A stretch of 64,000 nt of DNA from Streptomyces endocoffeicus. Its GTDB lineage: Bacteria; Actinomycetota; Actinomycetes; Streptomycetales; Streptomycetaceae. Positions within the stretch are counted from its first letter, which is position 1; each line of letters opens with the position of its first letter. A model generated the notes under the pieces. It was not told the origin of the DNA. It was given only the letters and a program-made list of their open reading frames with translations, and did no database searches. Shown piece after piece: positions 58,284 through 64,000 of this stretch. Both the position numbers and the translations under genes were made by a program. Location of the stretch: contig NZ_JAERRG010000033.1 of assembly GCF_016741935.1 (NCBI RefSeq), positions 1-64,000 of the forward strand, read 5' to 3'.

Positions 58284-59444
58284 ATGAGACTGACCGACAT
58301 ATCGCTGGTTCTGCCAGTCGTCGTGGCGCTCGCCGGCGTCGTGGGGGCGGCGGTTGTCCTCGCGCGCGGCCGACGGAAGAAGGACGAGAGCGTCATCACC
58401 GACTCCTGGGAGCGCAGCGAGGAACGTCGGCGCCGTAAGGAGGCCGTCTACGGGATGGCCGCCTATGTTCTGCTGTTCTGCTGCGCCGGGGTGGCCGCCG
58501 CGCTCTCCTTCCAGGGCCTGGTGGGCTTCGGGCGGGAGAACCTGGCGCTGACCAACGGCTGGGAGTACCTGGTGCCGTTCGGGCTCGACGGCGCGGCGAT
58601 GTTCTGCTCGGTGCTGGCGGTGCGGGAGGCCAGCCACGGTGACGCCGCGCTCGGCTCGCGCATGCTGGTGTGGCTGTTCGCGGGCGCCGCGGCCTGGTTC
58701 AACTGGGTGCACGCGCCGCGCGGCATGGGCCACGCGGGCGCCCCGCAGTTCTTCGCGGGCATGTCGCTCTCGGCGGCGGTCCTGTTCGACCGGGCCCTGA
58801 AGCAGACCCGCCGGGCCGCGCTGCGCGAGCAGGGCCTGGTGCCCCGGCCGCTGCCGCAGATCCGCGTCGTCCGCTGGATTCGCGCTCCGCGCGAGACCTT
58901 CGCCGCCTGGTCGCTGATGCTGCTCGAGGGCGTGCGGACGCTGGACGAGGCGGTCGAGGAGGTCCGCGAGGACCGGCGCGAGAAGGAGCACAACCGCTCC
59001 CGCCGCCGCGAGCAGGAGAAGCTGGACCGGGCCCGGCTCCGGGCGATCAACCGGCAGCACCGGATGTGGGGCCGTCGCGGCGGCCGTCAAGTGGAGGTCA
59101 CCGCCGCCACCCCGCCGGCCGGGCAGCTCAGTTCGGAGCCTGCCATAGGCGAGAAGGTGCTGGAGACCGCCGGGGCCCCGGAGCAGGCCCAGCTGGCCGC
59201 CGCCTCCGCCCGGCCCGCCCTGCGCTCCGCGGGCGGCGCCGAGTCCGCGACCGGCGACCTGGGCCGTGAGCGGGACAAGGACCGCGACCGGGATTTCAGC
59301 TTCGGCTTCGGTGACAAGGACAAGGACGCCGAGGCCGACCGTCCGCACACCATCGACCTCACGGCCGAGGACGACACCCTCACCATCCCGCGGCTGGACT
59401 CCCTCGAGGAGAAGCTGGCGCAGATCGAGCGCGCCTTCGGCTGA
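58284..59444 (+). CDS. DUF2637 membrane protein
   Basis: This 386-residue protein has a first membrane helix (DISLVLPVVVALAGVVGAAV), then a DUF2637 four-helix module (AVYGMAAYVLLFCCAGVAAA; GWEYLVPFGLDGAAMFCSVL; MLVWLFAGAAAWFNWVHAP; FFAGMSLSAAVLFDRAL) and a long charged cytoplasmic tail with RERDKDRDRD. DUF2637 is best known from the Spd spread proteins of conjugative streptomycete plasmids, but chromosomal copies also exist. Nothing else plasmid-like is nearby. The ATG at 58284 is the natural start. Confidence 0.8.
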   Translation: MRLTDISLVLPVVVALAGVVGAAVVLARGRRKKDESVITDSWERSEERRRRKEAVYGMAAYVLLFCCAGVAAALSFQGLVGFGRENLALTNGWEYLVPFGLDGAAMFCSVLAVREASHGDAALGSRMLVWLFAGAAAWFNWVHAPRGMGHAGAPQFFAGMSLSAAVLFDRALKQTRRAALREQGLVPRPLPQIRVVRWIRAPRETFAAWSLMLLEGVRTLDEAVEEVREDRREKEHNRSRRREQEKLDRARLRAINRQHRMWGRRGGRQVEVTAATPPAGQLSSEPAIGEKVLETAGAPEQAQLAAASARPALRSAGGAESATGDLGRERDKDRDRDFSFGFGDKDKDAEADRPHTIDLTAEDDTLTIPRLDSLEEKLAQIERAFG

Positions 59445-59621
59445 GCGGGGCTGAGGCGGCGGCCAGGGCGGGGGTACGGATCCCCGCCCGCCGCCCGGCG
59501 GATCCGTACCGCGCGACGCGCCGACACGCCACAACGTCCGCGCAACGCGCCAACCGCGCCACGACGTCCGCGCCACAACGTCTGCGCAACGACGTCCGCG
59601 TCACGCGCCGATGGGACGCGG
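59445..59621. repeat. Repeat-rich gap before the HATPase gene
   Basis: ACGTCCGCGC and its variants (ACGTCTGCGC, ACGTCCGCGT) are repeated several times between about 59525 and 59605. No gene is supported. Confidence 0.55.
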
Positions 59622-60038
59622 CTACGGAACGCCCTCGGCTTCGAGTTCGAACCACAGGACCTTGCCCACCCCGTGCGCCCGCACGCCCCAGGCGTCCGCG
59701 AGCGTATGCACCAGCAGCAGTCCGCGCCCGGATGTGCTGTCCTCGGCGGGCCGGCCGCGCAGCGTCGGGTGCCGGGACACGAAGTCCCGCACCTCCACCC
59801 GTAATCGCCCGGTGACGCGCGCGCCCGGCCCGTCCCCCAGTGAGGCCGTGACCTGCGCACCACGGTCGGTGTGCACCAGTGCGTTGGTCACCAGCTCGCT
59901 GGTGAGCAGCTCGGCGAGATCGGCCCGGCCGGGCCCTCCCCAGTGCCGCAGCATCTCCCGCAGCTCCGCGCGGACCCGCGCCACCGCCGCGAGATCGTCG
60001 TGCGCCAATCGCTTGGTCAGGACCGGGCCACGCTCCAT
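59622..60038 (-). CDS. SpoIIAB/RsbW-like ATP-binding regulatory protein
   Basis: This 138-residue single-domain histidine-kinase-like ATPase (HATPase_c_2) has the N box LLTSELVTNALVHT, the G1-type Asp motif (LRVEVRDFVSRHP) and the G2 region (TSGRGLLLVHTLADAWGV). Proteins of this size in streptomycetes act as anti-sigma factors or as stand-alone regulators with anti-anti-sigma partners, none of which is encoded here. The ATG at 60038 has GGAGGG eight bases upstream. Confidence 0.88.
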   Translation of the reverse strand: MERGPVLTKRLAHDDLAAVARVRAELREMLRHWGGPGRADLAELLTSELVTNALVHTDRGAQVTASLGDGPGARVTGRLRVEVRDFVSRHPTLRGRPAEDSTSGRGLLLVHTLADAWGVRAHGVGKVLWFELEAEGVP

Positions 60039-60303
60039 CGGAACACCCTCCGGAACGGCCTCCGCGGTCTTCGGCCTCGCATCCGGCCGACCGTATCCAA
60101 TCCCCCGGCCCGGCCGTACAGGCTGACGCTTCATCCTCCCCCGCCCCGGCCGCCCCCTGACGGCGGCCAGCGTCGAATGTGGTCGAACACGCTCACGGAA
60201 ATGCATGCCCGCGTGTGGCCCCCCACACACCGAGGGAACTGTTGGGAGTGATCCCCTGAGTGATCCGCTGAGTGATCCCCCGAGCTCGAACCGAGGAGCC
60301 GTG
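60039..60303. promoter_or_regulatory. Divergent region upstream of the alpha-mannosidase gene
   Basis: The gap holds the promoters of the HATPase gene and of the mannosidase gene. Three tandem 12-bp copies of GAGTGATCCCCT (60246-60257, 60258-60269, 60270-60281) end 22 bp before the mannosidase ATG. They may be binding-site repeats or slippage products. Confidence 0.55.
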
Positions 60304-63300
60304 ATGCACGACGACCGACCACTGGTGGAGGGGCGCCTGGACCGCGCGCTGCGCCAGTTCATCAGGCCCGCCCAGTACACGGCCCGGGTGCCGCTCACCC
60401 TCTCCGCGTGGCGCACCCCCGGTGAGCCGGTGCCGGTCGCGGAGGCGCTGGCGGGCACCTACGAGCCGTTCACCACCGGTACGGACTGGGGCAGCCCGTG
60501 GTCCACCTGGTGGTTCCGGCTGGAGGGCGCGGTGCCCGAGGGCTGGGCGGGGCGGCGGGTGGAGGCCGTCGTTGACCCCGGATTCACCGACGACGCCCCG
60601 GGGTTCCAGGCCGAGGGGCTGGTGTACGACGCGGAGGGGGTGCCGATCAAGGGCATCCATCCGCGCAACCGCCATATCCCGATCGCGGCCCCCGCGGCCG
60701 GTGGCGAGCCCGTACGGCTGCTGCTGGAGGCCGCCGCCAACCCGTCCGTGCTGCGCGACGGCTTCGTTCCGACCCGGCTCGGCGATGTGCTGACCGCCGG
60801 GGACGAACCGCTGTACCGTTTCGCCTCGGCCGAGCTGGCCGTCCTCGACGAGACCGTCTGGCATCTGGTGCTGGACATCGAGGTGCTCTCGGAGCTGATG
60901 CACGAGCTTCCGGAGGACCGGCCGCGCCGCCATGAGATCCTGCGCGCCCTGGAGAACGCGCTGGACGCGCTCGACCTCCACGACGTCCCCGGCACCGCGG
61001 CCGCCGCCCGCGCCGAGCTGACCGACGCCCTCGGCCGTCCCGCGCACTCCAGCGCGCACCGGGTCTCGGCGGCCGGGCACGCCCATATCGACTCGGCGTG
61101 GCTGTGGCCGCTGCGCGAGACGGTGCGCAAGGCGTCCCGCACCTTCGCCAATGTCACCGCGCTCGCGGGCGAGTACCCGGAGCTGGTCTTCGCCTGCTCA
61201 CAGGCGCAGCAGTACGCCTGGGTCAAGGAGCACCAGCCGCACATCTGGGAGCGGATCAAGAAGGCGGTGGCGGACGGCAACTGGGCGCCGGTGGGCTCGA
61301 TGTGGGTCGAGTCGGACGCCAACATGCCCGGTGGCGAGGCACTGGCCCGGCAGATCGTGCATGGCAAGCGGTTCTTCCTGGAGGAGCTGGGGGTGGACAC
61401 CGAGGAGATCTGGCTGCCGGACTCCTTCGGCTACACTGCCGCCTTCCCGCAGCTCGCCAAGCTGGCGGGGGTGAGGTGGTTCCTCACCCAGAAGCTGTCG
61501 TGGAACCAGGCCAACAAGATGCCGCACCACACCTTCTGGTGGGAGGGCATCGACGGCACCCGGGTCTTCACCCACTTCCCGCCGGTGGACACCTACAACG
61601 CCCGGTTCAGCGCCTCCGAACTCGCCCACGCCGAGAAGAACTTCGCCGACAAGGGGCTGGCCACGCGCTCGCTGGTGCCCTTCGGCTACGGCGACGGCGG
61701 TGGCGGCCCGACCCGCGAGATGATGGAGAAGGCGCGGCGGCTCGTCTCCCTGGAGGGCTCGCCGACCGTCGAGATCCAGCCACCTTCGGCGTTCTTCACC
61801 GAGGCCGAGCGGGAGTACGGGGCCAAGGCGCCGGTGTGGTCGGGCGAGCTGTATCTGGAGCTGCACCGGGCCACGTACACCACCCAGGCCAAGACCAAGC
61901 AGGGCAACCGGCGCGGCGAGCATCTGCTGCGCGAGGCCGAGCTGTGGGCCACGGCCGCCGCGCTGCACACGCCCGGCTACTCCTATCCGTACGACGAGCT
62001 GGACCGGATCTGGAAGACGGTGCTGCTGCACCAGTTCCACGACATCCTGCCCGGCTCGTCCATCGCCTGGGTGCACCGCGAGGCACGGGACACCTACGAG
62101 ATGGTCTTCGCCGAGCTGGAGGAGATCATCGCGGCGGCGGTGGCCGCGCTGGGCGGCGGCGGGCCCGCCGTGCTCAACGCCTCGCCGTACGAGCGCGAGG
62201 AGATCGCCGTCCTGGACGCGCGGACGGCGGCCGCCCTGCCGTCCGGGGCCCCGGTCCAGCCGCTGGACGAGGGCCGTACGGCGGTCGCGGTGCGGGTCGC
62301 CGGGCTGGGCGCGGCACCCGTGGGGGCCGCCCCGCAGGCGCCCGCCGCCAGCGGCGCACCCCATGGGGCACCGCCGGTGACCGCCCTGAGCGACGGCCGG
62401 TCCATCGTCCTGGACAACGACCGGCTGCGGGTGACCATCGACGCCGAGGGGCTGCTCACCTCGGTGCTTGACCTGGACGCGAGCCGTGAGGTGCTGGCCC
62501 CCGGCGCCCGCGGCAACCTCCTCCAGCTCCACCCCGACCACCCCAACCACTGGGACGCCTGGGACATCGACCGGCACTACCTCCGCAGCCACACCGATCT
62601 GACCGACGCCGAGTCCGTGGAGCTGATCGAGTCCGGCCCGCTGCGTGCCACGGTCCGGGTCATACGGTCCTTCGGCGCCTCCCGCATCAGCCAGGAGCTG
62701 ACGCTGGCCGCGGGCAACCGCCGCCTCGACATCGCCACCGAGGTGGACTGGCAGGAGTCGGAGAAGGTCCTCAAGGCGGCGTTCCCGCTGGACATCCACG
62801 CCAAGGTGTCCACCGCGGAGATCCAGTTCGGCCATGTGGACCGCGCCACCCACACCAACACCAGCTGGGACGCGGCCCGGTTCGAGATCTGCGCCCACCG
62901 CTGGCTGCGGGTCGCCGAACCCGGGTACGGGGCGGCGGTGCTCAACGACTCCACGTACGGCCACGATGTGACCCGTACGGCGCACGGCAGGGGCGAGGGC
63001 ACAGGCTCGGGCCCGGACGAGGGCGCGGACGGGGACGCGGACGAGGGCGAGGTGCTGGGCACCACCGTGCGGCTCACCCTGCTGCGCGCCCCGCACAGCC
63101 CCGACCCGGAGACCGACCTGGGCGTCCACCGCTTCCGCTACGCCCTGCTGCCGGGCGCGGGCGTCGCCGAGGCGGTCGCCGAGGGGCTCGCCCTCAACCT
63201 GCCGCTGCGCACCCTCCCCGCCGGACCGGCCGAGCGGGCGCCGCTGGTGTCCGTGGACAACCCCGCGATCACGATCGAGTCGGTCAAGCTCGCGGAGGAC

Positions 63301-63507
63301 CGCAGCGGCGATGTGGTGGTGCGGCTGTACGAGTCCCATGGCGGCCGGGCGGCGGGCACGCTGGTCACCGGCTTCCCGGTGCTCGGGGCTGAGGTGACGG
63401 ACCTGCTGGAGCGCCCGCTGCACGAGGCGGCCACGGGTCCGGGCGGGCTGACCCTGGCACTGCGCCCGCACCAGATCCTCACGCTGCGGCTGCGGCCGGT
63501 GAGGTGA
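60304..63507 (+). CDS. Alpha-mannosidase (GH38)
   Basis: This 1067-residue enzyme hydrolyses alpha-mannosides. It has an N-terminal beta domain, the GH38 catalytic domain with zinc motif AGHAHIDSAWLWPLRE (about residue 259), the nucleophile segment IWLPDSFGYTAAFPQLA (about 373), the FFLEELGVDTEEIW and LLHQFHDILPGSS regions, and the C-terminal beta-sandwich domains (Glyco_hydro_38C) ending LRPHQILTLRLRPVR. It lacks a signal peptide, so it acts in the cytoplasm on imported oligomannosides or glycoside fragments. A charged Gly/Asp-rich loop near residue 905 is an insertion. The ATG at 60304 is preceded by weak Shine-Dalgarno-like sequence. Confidence 0.93.
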   Translation: MHDDRPLVEGRLDRALRQFIRPAQYTARVPLTLSAWRTPGEPVPVAEALAGTYEPFTTGTDWGSPWSTWWFRLEGAVPEGWAGRRVEAVVDPGFTDDAPGFQAEGLVYDAEGVPIKGIHPRNRHIPIAAPAAGGEPVRLLLEAAANPSVLRDGFVPTRLGDVLTAGDEPLYRFASAELAVLDETVWHLVLDIEVLSELMHELPEDRPRRHEILRALENALDALDLHDVPGTAAAARAELTDALGRPAHSSAHRVSAAGHAHIDSAWLWPLRETVRKASRTFANVTALAGEYPELVFACSQAQQYAWVKEHQPHIWERIKKAVADGNWAPVGSMWVESDANMPGGEALARQIVHGKRFFLEELGVDTEEIWLPDSFGYTAAFPQLAKLAGVRWFLTQKLSWNQANKMPHHTFWWEGIDGTRVFTHFPPVDTYNARFSASELAHAEKNFADKGLATRSLVPFGYGDGGGGPTREMMEKARRLVSLEGSPTVEIQPPSAFFTEAEREYGAKAPVWSGELYLELHRATYTTQAKTKQGNRRGEHLLREAELWATAAALHTPGYSYPYDELDRIWKTVLLHQFHDILPGSSIAWVHREARDTYEMVFAELEEIIAAAVAALGGGGPAVLNASPYEREEIAVLDARTAAALPSGAPVQPLDEGRTAVAVRVAGLGAAPVGAAPQAPAASGAPHGAPPVTALSDGRSIVLDNDRLRVTIDAEGLLTSVLDLDASREVLAPGARGNLLQLHPDHPNHWDAWDIDRHYLRSHTDLTDAESVELIESGPLRATVRVIRSFGASRISQELTLAAGNRRLDIATEVDWQESEKVLKAAFPLDIHAKVSTAEIQFGHVDRATHTNTSWDAARFEICAHRWLRVAEPGYGAAVLNDSTYGHDVTRTAHGRGEGTGSGPDEGADGDADEGEVLGTTVRLTLLRAPHSPDPETDLGVHRFRYALLPGAGVAEAVAEGLALNLPLRTLPAGPAERAPLVSVDNPAITIESVKLAEDRSGDVVVRLYESHGGRAAGTLVTGFPVLGAEVTDLLERPLHEAATGPGGLTLALRPHQILTLRLRPVR

Positions 63508-63525
63508 GGGGCTGAGGCCTGACGG

Positions 63526-63828
63526 CTACAAGACGGGCGGTCGTCCGGAGCGAGTCAGCTCGACGACCGTCCGCCAGCTCATGGGTGCCCGCGTGCCGTG
63601 GCCGCCGCGCAGCCCTTCGCGCAACCGGCTCAGGGAGGCGCGAAGGGCTGCGCGGTCCCGGAATCGCCGTAAGGTCCACACATCGGCGGGCAGGAAGGCG
63701 CCGTACGGGAAGTCGGTGCCGAGCAGGATCAGCAGATCGCATTCGTGGGTGGCCTCGTACGCCGCGCCATGGCCGAGCAGACCGCTCATGCCGACGTCGT
63801 ACGGGTTGTCGTACTGGACGAAGGTGCG
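63526..63828 (-). pseudogene. Fragment of a TPP-dependent pyruvate oxidase-like enzyme
   Basis: Positions 63679-63828 on the minus strand encode RTFVQYDNPYDVGMSGLLGH followed by GAAYEATHECDLLILLGTDF and PYGAFLPADV. These are the central cofactor-proximal domain of the PoxB-type TPP enzymes, normally about 580 residues. Beyond LPADV the frame changes to WTLRRFRDRAALRASLSRLR and so on, which I do not recognise and which ends at 63526. The fragment has no start, no TPP motif and no partner domains, so it is a remnant. Confidence 0.65.
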
Positions 63829-64000
63829 TATCTCGATGCCACGAGGAAGCCCCGCCCGGCGCCACGGGGAAGCGCACGGACGGGGCCGTTGACGGGCGCT
63901 GGCTGACCTACGAGACGACGCCCGTTCCGCCGCACCTGCTGCATGGGACGGCATACATCGCGCCATCCTCACCGACAAGCACAGTCGCCGAGAATCGGGG
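63829..64000. other. Right edge, no gene supported
   Basis: The last 170 bp contain no coding sequence I can support. The TPP-enzyme frame continues open to the left end of this segment but without homology. Confidence 0.4.

Noticed and set aside
1..64000. tRNA genes, rRNA genes, prophage or secondary-metabolite gene clusters
   Set aside because: No cloverleaf, rRNA segment, integrase, phage structural gene or assembly-line synthase motif was seen; the AMP-binding enzymes here lack carrier-protein partners.

Overview
The window is high-GC actinobacterial chromosome with strong third-position G/C bias, GTG starts, ATGA-coupled operons and TTA codons confined to an accessory gene. Gene content and order (ROK/ABC sugar operon, allantoin locus, uricase operon, acyl-CoA synthetases, xanthine dehydrogenase operon) point to Streptomyces. 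No rRNA, tRNA, CRISPR array or replication origin was seen.

Layout. 0-0.3 kb: broken gene ends. 0.3-6.4 kb: sugar ABC importer operon (lipoprotein, permease, ATPase) with ROK kinase and GntR regulator. 6.4-7.4 kb: a clean deletion junction fusing the 3' halves of an oligopeptide-ABC ATPase and a glycosidase-like gene. 7.5-11.4 kb: HAAS membrane protein, TetR regulator, and an IS605-type tnpB element inserted in the 3' end of a secreted PheC-like dehydratase gene. 11.5-13.4 kb: KDPG aldolase and KDG kinase. 13.6-17.6 kb: secreted RNase Sa-type ribonuclease, XRE/cupin regulator with a small membrane protein, AIM24 protein, SCO6745-like protein, EF-hand protein. 17.8-21.7 kb: accessory island with an unknown helical gene and a 1061-residue NACHT NTPase (bacterial NLR type) that has two in-frame TTA codons. 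21.7-31.5 kb: allantoin locus (allantoicase, allantoinase, NCS1 permease, Asp/Glu-racemase-family protein, IclR regulator), MocA-like cytidylyltransferase, malate synthase. 31.5-33.4 kb: alpha-L-fucosidase. 33.5-37.5 kb: urate operon (8-oxoguanine deaminase, uricase, HIU hydrolase, OHCU decarboxylase, YheO-type HTH, small MTH1187-like protein). 37.6-48.2 kb: degenerate Mrr-like protein, metallopeptidase lipoprotein, two AMP-forming acyl-CoA synthetases, GAF-LuxR regulator, CorA, PI-PLC-like protein, GH6 protein with a large internal insertion. 48.4-55.8 kb: xanthine dehydrogenase operon with XdhC and divergent PucR. 55.9-63.5 kb: helical repeat protein, FCD-type GntR, DUF2637 membrane protein, HATPase, GH38 alpha-mannosidase. 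The right edge holds a fragment of a TPP-dependent oxidase.

How it works together. Three clusters form nearly one continuous purine-nitrogen catabolic route. Xanthine dehydrogenase (cofactor maturation by XdhC and MocA) and 8-oxoguanine deaminase supply urate. Uricase, HIU hydrolase and OHCU decarboxylase give allantoin. Allantoinase and allantoicase give ureidoglycolate and urea, and malate synthase takes up the resulting glyoxylate. PucR and an AllR-like IclR protein are the evident regulators; a perfect 6-3-6 palindrome before the racemase gene is a candidate AllR operator.

Two features stand out. Short tandem duplications are very frequent, both inside genes and at gene starts and ends. 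Several scars show genes lost by deletion or altered by insertion. The best candidates for new biology are the NACHT locus, the tnpB insertion whose empty site can be reconstructed, the GH6 protein split by low-complexity sequence, and a plus-strand double hairpin with a U-tract that belongs to no visible gene.
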